Positions 33,883 through 41,874 of a DNA stretch of 64,000 nucleotides are shown piece after piece. The stretch's first letter is position 1. Each line of letters begins with the position of its first letter. Source of the DNA: DASYKT01 sp035995185 (GTDB lineage Bacteria; Acidobacteriota; Blastocatellia; Pyrinomonadales; Pyrinomonadaceae); NCBI GenBank assembly GCA_035995185.1, contig DASYKT010000032.1, forward strand, positions 1-64,000. The letters are read 5' to 3'. A program made the position numbers and the translations under genes. Below the pieces are notes generated by a model. It ran no database searches. It saw nothing but the letters and a program-made list of their open reading frames with translations, and was not told the origin of the DNA.

Positions 33883-35571
33883 ATGTTTTTACGAGCTTTT
33901 TTCAGAACCAGAGCTTTCGGCCGGATGACGGCCGTCCCGGCCCTGTTTCTGTTTTTCTTTACGGCTGTACATGCGCAGCAGGCCGTTTCGCCGCAGATCT
34001 GTTTGGGCGCCGAAGATATCAAAAGCCTCAGCGCGGGTCTTGACGGCACGGCCAAAAGTTTTTTTAACAAACAGCTGGAACAGGAAATTCTCGCGCTCGG
34101 TGTTTCCGTCTCACCAAAGGAAGCCCCGCCGCAGCTGGCCAAACCGAAAGTCCCGGACGTTAAACCGGCGGTCATACTGGTCGACGACAAACTCTGCTCG
34201 CTGCTGAAAACGCACGGCTGGATCACGAACAGCCTGGCCGGTGAGCAGGGAACCGGCGGTTTTCTCTTTCTTCTCAAAAACAACACGTCAGCCGAATTGC
34301 AGCGCGCCCTTTTGCCTTTAGTGGTCAAAGCGGCCGAAAAAGGCGAGCTAAAACGCGATCTGCTGCTCGCATCTTATATCGACAACGTAAGAGTGCGCGC
34401 CGGGTACAAGCAGTGGTTTGGGACGCAGGCGGTCGAGCGGGACGGTTTTCTTTATCTTTTGCCGATCGAAAACGAGGCTCAGGTAGATGAGCGGCGCGGT
34501 GTCTATGGAATGGAACCGTTGCGCGACTATATCAGAAATCTGGAGCGCAAAATGGGAATGCCGCTGCTCAGATCGGAACGCTTTTTCGCAGATGCGGGGC
34601 TCGGTATACAATTTCGCGATCTGCTGGCCAGGCGGCCCGCTGCCACCACGGCGGTGAGCGGCGGCGATAAGACCGGGGGAGATAAAACCGGCAGCGATAA
34701 AACTGACGACGAAGTGATCAAGATCGACAGCACGGTGGTCAATATCGACGCCAACGTCTATAACGAAGACCGCAAAGCCCCGGTCGATGTGCTGGGGCAA
34801 AAAGACTTTCACGTGCTGGAAGACGGCGTGGAGCAGGAAGCGACTTTTTTTAGCAAAACCGAATCGCCCTTCGACCTCGTTTTGCTGCTCGACCTTTCCG
34901 GTTCGACAGCGGAAAAAGTAAAGCTCATCCGCCGCAGCACGCGGAAGTTTATCGAGGCCGCGCGCCCGGTCGACCGCATCGCCATCGTCACTTTTGCCTT
35001 TGAGAACAAGATCGTTTCGGGATTTTCTTCGAACAAGCAGGAGCTGCTGGCGAGCACGGAAAATATCAAGGACAACGGGGCTTCGCGCATCTGGGACGCG
35101 TTGAAATTTACTCTGGACGATATGTTTCCGCCAAAAACCCCGGGCCGGCGCCGCGCGGTCGTATTGATGACGGACGGCGTGGACAATGCGCTGCTGAGCG
35201 AATTCGGCAACGCTTCGCAAGCGAGTTTTTCGGAGCTGATGGATTCGGTCTTACGCAGCGACGCCGCGATCGTTCCGATATATCTCGACACTGAACCGGA
35301 GCGCCCGGCCCAGACAAATGCTTATAAGCAGGCGCGAAAGACTCTGCATTTCCTGGCCGACGAAAGTGGCGGGTTTTATTATTACGCGCGCAAACTGGAA
35401 GATCTGAATGGAGTTTACAAGCAAGTGCTGCAAGACCTCGGCCGGGTGTATTCCATCGGCTATACTCCTAAAAACCAGGATCGCTCGGGGGAATGGCGCA
35501 CGATCAGGGTCGAGGTGCCTGCCCAGCCCGCGCTAAAGGTCCGTACCCGCTCAGGATACTACGCAAATTAG
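33883..35571 (+). CDS. Secreted VWA-domain protein (acidobacterial type)
   Basis: The product is 562 aa. A signal peptide (MTAVPALFLFFFTAVHAQQ) is followed by an N-terminal region of about 230 residues of unknown fold, then a Gly/Asp/Lys linker of three imperfect 'GGDKT' repeats (about 260-280). Next is the characteristic strand pair VVNIDANVYNEDRKAPVDVL / FHVLEDGVEQEATFF. The VWA domain (about 325-510) has the MIDAS motif DLSGS and TDGVDN. The end, YSIGYTPKNQDRSGEWRTIR, is typical of 'VWFA-related Acidobacterial domain' proteins. It should bind a protein partner through a metal ion at the cell surface. The partner is unknown. Confidence 0.85.
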   Translation: MFLRAFFRTRAFGRMTAVPALFLFFFTAVHAQQAVSPQICLGAEDIKSLSAGLDGTAKSFFNKQLEQEILALGVSVSPKEAPPQLAKPKVPDVKPAVILVDDKLCSLLKTHGWITNSLAGEQGTGGFLFLLKNNTSAELQRALLPLVVKAAEKGELKRDLLLASYIDNVRVRAGYKQWFGTQAVERDGFLYLLPIENEAQVDERRGVYGMEPLRDYIRNLERKMGMPLLRSERFFADAGLGIQFRDLLARRPAATTAVSGGDKTGGDKTGSDKTDDEVIKIDSTVVNIDANVYNEDRKAPVDVLGQKDFHVLEDGVEQEATFFSKTESPFDLVLLLDLSGSTAEKVKLIRRSTRKFIEAARPVDRIAIVTFAFENKIVSGFSSNKQELLASTENIKDNGASRIWDALKFTLDDMFPPKTPGRRRAVVLMTDGVDNALLSEFGNASQASFSELMDSVLRSDAAIVPIYLDTEPERPAQTNAYKQARKTLHFLADESGGFYYYARKLEDLNGVYKQVLQDLGRVYSIGYTPKNQDRSGEWRTIRVEVPAQPALKVRTRSGYYAN

Positions 35572-35658
35572 GATCTTGTTTATATAATGTTTTTGAAGCA
35601 TTTCCACTAAAAACATTATGAACATACGCATCCACGAAATACACGAAACGCGATCACT

Positions 35659-37062
35659 ATGACCAGAGAGCGAGTCATTATCATCGGGGCCGGATTGGCG
35701 GGTTCGCTGTTGGCGATCTACCTCGCGAAACGCGGAATTGCGGTCGAAGTGTACGAAGCGCGCGGCGATATGCGTACGGCGGAAGTGGCGGCGGGGCGGT
35801 CGATAAACCTCGCTCTGTCTGACCGCGGCATCGCCGCCCTGCGCGAAGTGGGAATGGACAGCTATATGCTCAGCGAGGCCGTGCCGATGCTGGGGCGAAT
35901 GATCCATTCCACAAGCGGCGAACAGAAACTGCTGCCTTACAGCGGCAGGCAGGGCGAATATATTAATTCCGTTTCGCGCGCGGGCCTCAACATCGCGCTG
36001 ATAAACGAAGCGGAAAAATACGAAAACGTAAAATTCTTTTTTAACGACCGCTGCACGGGTTTTGACAGCGACTTGGGCGAGGCAAAGTTAGCTTCGGGGA
36101 AAGTAATTAAAGGCGATACGCTGATCGCGACGGACGGCGCGGGTTCGGCGGTGCGCGAAGCGATGGAGCGCGAGACCGCGGATTTTCAGCTTTCGCAGGT
36201 TTTTCTCGAACACGGGTATAAAGAGCTGCACATACCGCCCGCGCCGGACGGCGGATTTTTGTTAGAAAAAAATGCTCTGCATATCTGGCCGCGGCACAAA
36301 TTTATGATGATCGCGCTGCCGAATTTTGACGGCAGTTTTACCTGTACGCTTTTTTTGGATAAAGGCGGAAACAGGGGCAGCGTGGAGCGTGTCTCCGGAG
36401 GCGATGATAACACGCTCCACACCGCCCCTGTTTCCGCCGTCGATCCCAGTTTTGTTCAGATCGCTGACACCGCCGCCATTCTTGACTTCTTCCAAACGCA
36501 GTTTCCCGATGCCGTTCCGTTGATGCCCACGCTCGCAGAAGATTTTGCGGAAAATCCCGTCGGTTTGCTAGGTACGGTCAAATGCTATCCGTGGCATATC
36601 GGGGGCAAGGCCCTTTTGCTCGGCGATTCAGCCCACGCGATGGTGCCGTTTTACGGGCAGGGAATGAATTGCGCTTTTGAAGATTGCCGCGTGCTTGATG
36701 CGCTTATCGAAAAACACGGCACCGATTGGAATACGGTCTTTGAAGAATATCAACAAGCCCGCAAAATAAATACCGATGCCATTGCCGAGATGGCCGAAGA
36801 AAATTTTTACGAGATGCGCGATGCCACCGCCGATCCCGTCTTCCAGCGCAAACGCGAGCTCGAAACCAAGCTTGAGCAAAGCTATCCCGATTATTTTTCC
36901 AAATATTCGATGGTCACTTTTCGCGAAGATCTGCCTTACTCTGTCGCAAAAGCGAAAGGCAACGCCCAGGATAAATTGTTGATGGAAATATGCGCCAGGG
37001 TTGAGAATGTGAGCGAGTTGGATCTGGACGAGGTGATGGGAAAGATCAGAGGACTGGTTTAA
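35659..37062 (+). CDS. kmo: Kynurenine 3-monooxygenase with in-frame palindromic insert
   Basis: The product is 467 aa. FAD binding is shown by VIIIGAGLAGSLLAIYLAKR, the Arg-Ser-Ile motif GRSINLALSDRG and GDSAHAMVPFYGQGMNCAFE. It hydroxylates kynurenine with NADPH and oxygen to 3-hydroxykynurenine, used by the kynureninase at 32007. Residues 236-260 (GGNRGSVERVSGGDDNTLHT plus APVSA) are encoded by a 75-bp palindrome that keeps the frame. They fall between the strand FTCTLFLD and the FFQTQFPDAVPL helix, where family members have a short link. Without the insert the length would be 442 aa. All catalytic parts remain, so it is probably functional. Confidence 0.93.
   Translation: MTRERVIIIGAGLAGSLLAIYLAKRGIAVEVYEARGDMRTAEVAAGRSINLALSDRGIAALREVGMDSYMLSEAVPMLGRMIHSTSGEQKLLPYSGRQGEYINSVSRAGLNIALINEAEKYENVKFFFNDRCTGFDSDLGEAKLASGKVIKGDTLIATDGAGSAVREAMERETADFQLSQVFLEHGYKELHIPPAPDGGFLLEKNALHIWPRHKFMMIALPNFDGSFTCTLFLDKGGNRGSVERVSGGDDNTLHTAPVSAVDPSFVQIADTAAILDFFQTQFPDAVPLMPTLAEDFAENPVGLLGTVKCYPWHIGGKALLLGDSAHAMVPFYGQGMNCAFEDCRVLDALIEKHGTDWNTVFEEYQQARKINTDAIAEMAEENFYEMRDATADPVFQRKRELETKLEQSYPDYFSKYSMVTFREDLPYSVAKAKGNAQDKLLMEICARVENVSELDLDEVMGKIRGLV
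36364..36438. repeat. In-frame 75-bp palindromic element inside kmo
   Basis: The outer arms are a perfect 15-bp inverted repeat (36364-36378 GGCGGAAACAGGGGC, 36424-36438). A perfect 9-bp inner pair follows (36383-36391 TGGAGCGTG, 36411-36419), with four partly paired bases between. The loop is 19 bases. The element starts on a codon boundary and is 25 codons long without a stop. This is the behaviour of Rickettsia-type palindromic elements that insert into genes. Its origin is inferred. Confidence 0.8.
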
Positions 37063-37180
37063 ATGTCGCCAACGGTGACAAATATAATAGCGTAGGGTTA
37101 AGTGAGCGCAGCGAACGCAACCCTGCGTTCTGATAGTAAATATTTCGACGCTGAAGGTGTCGAAGATCCATTTAAGGTGC

Positions 37181-37208
37181 GTCCCTTTTTCGGGACGGGG
37201 ATTTTTTT
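37181..37208 (+). terminator. Possible terminator after kmo
   Basis: The hairpin GTCCC/GGGAC with loop TTTTTC is followed by GGGGA and then a run of seven T. The T-run is separated from the stem by five bases, so termination may be weak. A second hairpin, TTCGAC/GTCGAA, lies just upstream (37144-37164). Confidence 0.35.
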
Positions 37209-37318
37209 GCATTGGGCATTGTATGCAGGGGTTACACTCTACGCTATTATATTTGTCATTTTCAGCGACAAAAAAACAGGCATTTGCTTTAGATAGATTT
37301 ATTATTCAAAATAACCTC

Positions 37319-38110
37319 ATGAACATAAATTTGGCTGGCAAAAAAGCCTTTGTTTGCGGCAGCACGCAGGGGATCGGCAAAGCGGCGGCGGTCGAGATGG
37401 CGGCGCTGGGCGCAAATGTCGTGCTGGTGGCGCGAAACGAAGACACGCTGAAACTGGTGCTGGATGAATTAGACACCAGCGCTGGGCAAAAGCACAGTTA
37501 TATCGCGGCGGATTTTAGCCAGCCGGATGATGTAAAAAAAAGCATCGAAAAATATCTGGCGGACGATCCGGCGCCGGTTCATATTTTGGTAAATAACACG
37601 GGCGGGCCGCCGGCGGGAAAGGCGATCGACGCCGACGCAGAAGAATTTATCAGGGCTTTTAAGAGCCACCTCGTCTGCAATCAAATTTTGGCACAGGCGC
37701 TCGTTCCCGGCATGAAGGCTGAGAAATACGGGCGGATAATCAATGTCATTTCGACTTCGGTCAAACAGCCGATACCGGGCCTGGGTGTTTCCAATACGAT
37801 CCGTGGCGCGGTGGCGAGCTGGGCAAAAACTCTGGCGGGTGAGCTGGGCGAATTTGGCATCACGGTCAATAATGTCCTGCCGGGTTCGACGATGACCGGG
37901 CGGCTGCAATCGATCATCGAAACAAAAGCCAGGAAAGCGGGCGTCACTATCGAAGAAATGGAAGCCGGGATGCAGCGCGAAATTCCGGCGGCGCGGTTTG
38001 GCACGGCAGCGGAAATTGCCAACGCCATAGCTTTTCTGGCCAGCCCGGCGGCCTCTTATATCAACGGCATCAATCTTCCGGTCGACGGCGGGCGGACAAA
38101 TAGTTTGTAG
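37319..38110 (+). CDS. Short-chain dehydrogenase-like protein with altered active site
   Basis: The product is 263 aa. The Rossmann NAD(P) motif is CGSTQGIGKAAAVEMAALGA, followed by NNTGGPPAGK and the C-terminal PVDGG. In classical SDRs the active site is Tyr-x-x-x-Lys; here the matching segment PGLGVSNTIRGAVASWAKTL has Asn or Ser and Arg. A known SDR subgroup with GGPPxG and this change exists, and its chemistry is unclear to me. ATG 37319 fits the family start; the longer frame from 37157 crosses a terminator-like hairpin. It lies between kmo and the putative formamidase, so a role in tryptophan breakdown is possible. Confidence 0.82.
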   Translation: MNINLAGKKAFVCGSTQGIGKAAAVEMAALGANVVLVARNEDTLKLVLDELDTSAGQKHSYIAADFSQPDDVKKSIEKYLADDPAPVHILVNNTGGPPAGKAIDADAEEFIRAFKSHLVCNQILAQALVPGMKAEKYGRIINVISTSVKQPIPGLGVSNTIRGAVASWAKTLAGELGEFGITVNNVLPGSTMTGRLQSIIETKARKAGVTIEEMEAGMQREIPAARFGTAAEIANAIAFLASPAASYINGINLPVDGGRTNSL

Positions 38111-38120
38111 CGTTCAAATA

Positions 38121-38195
38121 AATTTAGCTAGTAGTTAAATTTAGCTAAAGTCTAGCTTTTCTTCTTTACCCACTAGCTAAAGCTAGTGGCAATTT
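38121..38195. repeat. CTAGCTAAAGCTAG palindromic element, degenerate copy
   Basis: The right part, CCACTAGCTAAAGCTAGTGG with trailing CAATTT, is identical to the arm of the elements at 41554 and 51572. The left part is degraded (TTTAGCTAGTAGTTAAATTT). It ends 22 bases before the next start codon. Confidence 0.7.
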
Positions 38196-38217
38196 AATTT
38201 TTTGCTGAATTATATTG

Positions 38218-39042
38218 ATGATAATTTCTATCGAAATTAATGGGGTAACTAAGAATATAGATCTTTCCAACCCCATTGACCTCGCCATTCCGTTAAATTT
38301 CAACGGCCCGCAGCCCAGCGCTTACGGCGCGGAACGGGCAGTGTCAAAGCCGTGCGAAGCGGGTTCATTGGTGGGCGATACCCGCCAAGGCGGAAGCTGC
38401 AATTTTGAACAGTACACTTTTATCCCGCATTGCAACGGCACGCACACTGAATCGATCGGGCACATCACAAAAGAAAGAATAACCATACTTGGGTCGCTAA
38501 AAGACGCATTCGTGCCCGCGATTTTAATAAGCGTAGAACCGGAAAGCGCAGCCGAGACGACCGATACATATGCGCCGGAGAAAGGCCCGGACGACAGGTT
38601 GATAACGCGCGCCGGGTTGGAGAACGCGCTTAAAGGGCCGCCTCCGGGCAGCGCTGGGCACGCGGCGCTGATCGTTCGTACGCTGCCAAACGACGATAGC
38701 AAAAAGACGCGTGATTATATGAAAGAACCGGCCCCGTTTTTTTCGCTTGAGGCTATAGCGTACGTGGCCGAACTCGGTTTTGAGCATTTGCTGGTAGACC
38801 TGCCTTCGATCGACCGGGCGTTTGACGAAGGCCTGCTTTCCGCGCACCGCGTCTTCTGGAATATACGTGAGAAAAGCCAGGAAACGGACAAAGAAAGCCG
38901 GATACATCGCACGGTGACGGAAATGATCTATGTCCCTAACGAAACAGAGGACGGGCCGTATCTTTTAAATCTACAGATCGCGCCATTTGCCGCGGACGCC
39001 GCGCCCAGCCGGCCTTTATTATTCAGATATGCAACAAAATAA
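38218..39042 (+). CDS. Cyclase-family protein, putative kynurenine formamidase
   Basis: The product is 274 aa. The cyclase/KynB metal motif is present as HCNGTHTES (H-x-G-T-H-x-D type, with Glu instead of Asp), together with RTLPNDDSKKTR and HLLVDLPSIDR. Family members include KynB, which hydrolyses N-formylkynurenine. It is distant from classical KynB (about 210 aa) but closes the kynurenine gene set, so formamidase activity is a reasonable inference. ATG 38218 is chosen, with a TTG just before it. Its 3' end overlaps the Nif11-like gene by 14 bases. Confidence 0.75.
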   Translation: MIISIEINGVTKNIDLSNPIDLAIPLNFNGPQPSAYGAERAVSKPCEAGSLVGDTRQGGSCNFEQYTFIPHCNGTHTESIGHITKERITILGSLKDAFVPAILISVEPESAAETTDTYAPEKGPDDRLITRAGLENALKGPPPGSAGHAALIVRTLPNDDSKKTRDYMKEPAPFFSLEAIAYVAELGFEHLLVDLPSIDRAFDEGLLSAHRVFWNIREKSQETDKESRIHRTVTEMIYVPNETEDGPYLLNLQIAPFAADAAPSRPLLFRYATK

Positions 39043-39274
39043 CAACCAAGATAATAGCGGGCAAAATAATAACGGGGAAAATTTTGAACGATTTCTCAGG
39101 TGTGTTTTGAGCGATATTTCGCTGCAGGAACAACTGCAGGGGATCGATGACAAAAAGAAGTTTATCGCGGCAACCGTCGAGCTCGGGGCTGCTAATGGTT
39201 TTGTCTTCGGCACTTTAGAAGTAGAATCCGCAATGCGCAGAAATCAGCAGCAATGGATAGAACGATGGATGTAA
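39029..39274 (+). CDS. Nif11-like small protein
   Basis: The product is 81 aa. After a Gln/Asn-rich N-terminus (MQQNNNQDNSGQNNNGENFE), residues 20-65 (FLRCVLSDISLQEQL, then FIAATVELGAANGFVFGTLE) have the spacing of the Nif11-like domain, known as a leader of some ribosomal peptide natural products and also as a stand-alone domain. No Cys- or Gly-rich core follows; the C-terminus is RRNQQQWIERWM. It overlaps the cyclase gene and the sulfotransferase gene, so the three are translationally linked. Confidence 0.65.
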   Translation: MQQNNNQDNSGQNNNGENFERFLRCVLSDISLQEQLQGIDDKKKFIAATVELGAANGFVFGTLEVESAMRRNQQQWIERWM

Positions 39275-40266
39275 GACACCTGCCGGTCAACTTTGAAGAA
39301 TGGATGCCGATCCGCGTGTTTTGGCAAGACCACCGTCCGTATGTCGATTGGTGTTATATGCAAAAGGACCGGTTCGTTCATCCTTTTTTTGATATGACCA
39401 TCCAACACAGGATGCACGATCCGTTCAGCCTGTTATTTCAATACCAGACACCGGCTGACGAATTGGCGGAGCTAAACATTATGCGGCCGGGACTAGAGCC
39501 CACCGGCTTTGTCTTTCATATGTCGCGCTGCGGTTCCACGCTGATCTCGCAAATGCTGGCCTCGCTCTCGCGCAATATCGTCATTTCAGAGGCGTCGCCG
39601 ATCGACACTCTCTTGCGCGCCAATACCGTTGACTCTTCGATAAGCGATGAAACGCGCATCGGCTGGCTGCGGGGAATTATCGGGGCTCTGGGCAGCAAAA
39701 GATCTTCCGATGAGACGCATTATTTTATCAAATTCGATAGCTGGCACACTCTTTACCTCGAATTGATCCACCGGGCTTTTCCTAATGTTCCCTGGATATT
39801 TCTTTATCGTGAGCCGGTGGAAGTGATCGTTTCGCATATGCGGCAAAGCGGCGCCCAGATGGTGCCCGGCGCACTCGGCCATCTTTTGCCCGGTTTGGAT
39901 GTTTTTGAAAGCGCGCAAATGCCGCGCGAAGAATATTGCGCCCGGGTCGTAGAACAATTTTGCGAAAGCGCGCTCAGCCAGCTGGATAAAGATCCGCACA
40001 ACGCATTACTGGTGAACTACGATCAGCTGCCCGAAGCGGTCACCTCCACCATCCTCGATCATTTCGGGGCGGCGTATTCGGACCGGGATATTGAAAAAAT
40101 GAATATGGCGGCAAAATTCGATGCGAAAAATCCGCGAACGCAATTTGTTTCGGATAGTGAAGGAAAAAAGAACGAGGCGAACGAAGCTGTGATGAAGGCC
40201 GGCGAGATGCTGGCGCCGGTATATGAAAAACTCGAATCTATGCGAAAATTGCAACAGCCAAAATAA
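39253..40266 (+). CDS. Sulfotransferase-family protein
   Basis: The product is 337 aa. The PAPS 5'-phosphosulfate-binding P-loop is FVFHMSRCGSTLISQML (about 84-100). The 3'-phosphate-binding region is probably VPWIFLYREPVEVIVSHMRQ (about 178-197), with the typical Arg and Ser. The N-terminal 75 residues are family specific. It should move sulfate from PAPS to a hydroxyl or amine, or belong to the related kinase-like group. The start overlaps the Nif11-like gene by 22 bases (ATG 39265 is an alternative). The substrate is unknown. Confidence 0.78.
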   Translation: MDRTMDVRHLPVNFEEWMPIRVFWQDHRPYVDWCYMQKDRFVHPFFDMTIQHRMHDPFSLLFQYQTPADELAELNIMRPGLEPTGFVFHMSRCGSTLISQMLASLSRNIVISEASPIDTLLRANTVDSSISDETRIGWLRGIIGALGSKRSSDETHYFIKFDSWHTLYLELIHRAFPNVPWIFLYREPVEVIVSHMRQSGAQMVPGALGHLLPGLDVFESAQMPREEYCARVVEQFCESALSQLDKDPHNALLVNYDQLPEAVTSTILDHFGAAYSDRDIEKMNMAAKFDAKNPRTQFVSDSEGKKNEANEAVMKAGEMLAPVYEKLESMRKLQQPK

Positions 40267-40315
40267 CGCCAAAATTAGCTTTGCCTATAAAGTCGATTTT
40301 TATCATTCTTTATTC

Positions 40316-40380
40316 GCCACGAATGTCACAAATAACACGAATTAAAACATTCTCTATTCGTGTTATTTGTGACATTCGTG
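40316..40380. repeat. Inverted-repeat element, ACACGAAT family
   Basis: The left arm GCCACGAATGTCACAAATAA and its near-perfect reverse complement, with an AT-rich centre. It lies between two convergent genes (sulfotransferase and an unknown minus-strand gene). Confidence 0.75.
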
Positions 40381-40413
40381 CCGTATCTGCTTTACAGGCA
40401 AAGCCGCCAAAAG

Positions 40414-41091
40414 TTAAACGGGCTGATCGTCAAAAAGATCTTCGGGAGGCGGGATTTTTCGTGTCCGCATTATTTCCTTACCTTCCGCTTCTTTGCGCAG
40501 CGTGTCCAGAACTATCCAATCGCCGCTCACTTTATCCTGTGCATAGATCTTAAAGAAAACATTAGAGGTATGCGAAATGCGCCAGGGCTCAAAGATCTCA
40601 GAGATCAGGGTATAAGCATGGTTCAGGCTGGCGGCCGGCTGCTCAGGCAGGGCGGGGATATCGACCCGGCAGGGCAGAAGCAGGGCTTTTTTCTTGCTGC
40701 GAAGTTTCAGCCCCTGCGGCTGGCGCAAAAATATTTCGATGAAGCCTCCATCAGTAACTTTCGGCCCTTCACCTTGTATAACGAATTTTGCCGGATCTTC
40801 CGCGACCTGTTCTTTCAAGGTTATGTTTACCAGCAGCCTGGAATCTGAGGGTAAAAGCTCGATGATCTTTTGTTTGGAGAGCGAGTGAAAGAAATCCTTG
40901 TCGGCAAAATGAGTTTCATCGAGAACTATTTCGGTTTGAAAATCCTTTTTCAGGACCTTGTGATCGAAGTCATCGGGAAATATCACCGACCCGTTCTTAA
41001 CGGTCACCGTAATATTAATAGCTTTGTCGGAGTTTGAACTCAAATTCGAACCTCGCTGATGCCGAAAAAAACGTACTTTATCCGTTAACAT
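40414..41091 (-). CDS. Protein of unknown function
   Basis: The product is 225 aa. There is no signal peptide or membrane helix. Beta-strand-rich parts (AINITVTVKNGSVIFPDDF, SRLLVNITLKEQ) alternate with charged segments, and the C-terminus is PPPEDLFDDQP. I recognise no domain. The codon pattern is like that of its neighbours. It is a stand-alone gene between repeats. Confidence 0.6.
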   Translation of the reverse strand: MLTDKVRFFRHQRGSNLSSNSDKAINITVTVKNGSVIFPDDFDHKVLKKDFQTEIVLDETHFADKDFFHSLSKQKIIELLPSDSRLLVNITLKEQVAEDPAKFVIQGEGPKVTDGGFIEIFLRQPQGLKLRSKKKALLLPCRVDIPALPEQPAASLNHAYTLISEIFEPWRISHTSNVFFKIYAQDKVSGDWIVLDTLRKEAEGKEIMRTRKIPPPEDLFDDQPV

Positions 41092-41553
41092 TGAAAAGCC
41101 TGGTATTTATCGGATAGGTAAGTTTATTAAGAAGGGCCGGTCCGGTCAAGGGCGCTGCCATAATCCAACTGCGGTGGTGTTCCGTTCCACTCTCCGGGTG
41201 TGAAAGTGGAACACCTGGAACACTTTTGGAACACTTTGATGGAACAACTATTGATCGTAAAAGACTTCCGGTACAATGCGCGGAAACGGGGTGATCGTCG
41301 GTTGTTAAGTGAATTTGGCTGATTCAGCCTCTCTTTTGTGAGATCACCGTGATTTGGTGTTCCACTTTTTCGTATTTTTCGTAAAAGTGAAACTAACGCT
41401 CTTTTGGGAGATCTGGGTTTCAAAGAACAGGCCGCCGCATCTTCTAAAGGGCGGCGAACATTAAATGGTAAGGCAATTTGGCGTTTGTTCCGATAAAGGA
41501 TTTGGATAGTTGGCGGGAGTTAGTGTGATTAGTGGTTAATTTTCGTTTGATAA

Positions 41554-41682
41554 ATTGCCACTAGCTTTAGCTAGTGGATAATATGCAAGTAATTTGTCAC
41601 CGGCTTTAGCCGAATTATAGTTGGGCTAAAGCCCCGATCTTTTTTCTCTTAACTTATCCACTAGCTAAAGCTAGTGGCAATT
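41554..41682. repeat. CTAGCTAAAGCTAG palindromic element, full copy
   Basis: About 129 bases. Outer arms: ATTGCCACTAGC with TTTAGCTAGTGG, and at the other end CCACTAGCTAAAGCTAGTGG with CAATT. Each arm is itself a palindrome, and inside lies a second pair (GGCTTTAGCC and GGGCTAAAGCC). The same plan is found at 51572-51702, with a degenerate copy at 38121. It looks like a non-coding miniature element. Confidence 0.8.
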
Positions 41683-41720
41683 GAAAGAATGATCTTAAGA
41701 TGAAAAATTGGCGGTTCTTG

Positions 41721-41811
41721 TTTCGTGTGTTTAGTGTGCTTTGTGGTTAAGTCTTAGTTTTTTATACTTATTCAACGTAAGAGTTTAACCACGAAATACA
41801 CTAAACACACA
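41721..41811. repeat. Inverted-repeat element, GTTTAGTGTGATTCGTGG family
   Basis: The left arm TTTCGTGTGTTTAGTGTG and a right arm with ACGAAATACACTAAACACAC pair over about 27 bases. Same family as at 14551, 48175 and 52438. Confidence 0.7.
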
Positions 41812-41874
41812 AAAACAACATTCGAACGCGAGCGTTCTTGCGGGCAGGATGCCCGCGCTCCATTTGCGGCTTCA

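Larger units (their letters stand above)
41092..41874. other. Repeat-rich region without genes
   Basis: No gene is called in these 780 bases. At 41165-41250 and 41350-41375 the word GGAACAC or GTTCCAC is repeated many times (GGAACACCTGGAACAC). At 41505-41545 there is a single GTGTGATTAGTGGTTAA arm. Two larger elements follow at 41554-41682 and 41721-41811. The GGAACAC cluster is spaced irregularly (6-20 bases) and could be a cluster of protein binding sites, but I have no protein to assign to it. Confidence 0.55.

Noticed and set aside
37157..37318. A longer N-terminus for the SDR
   Set aside because: The extension crosses a terminator-like hairpin and is not SDR-like. The Rossmann fold starts at the ATG at 37319.
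40360..40848. A 162-codon plus-strand frame
   Set aside because: Antisense to the 225-aa minus-strand gene and partly inside an inverted-repeat element. The minus frame has more normal protein composition.
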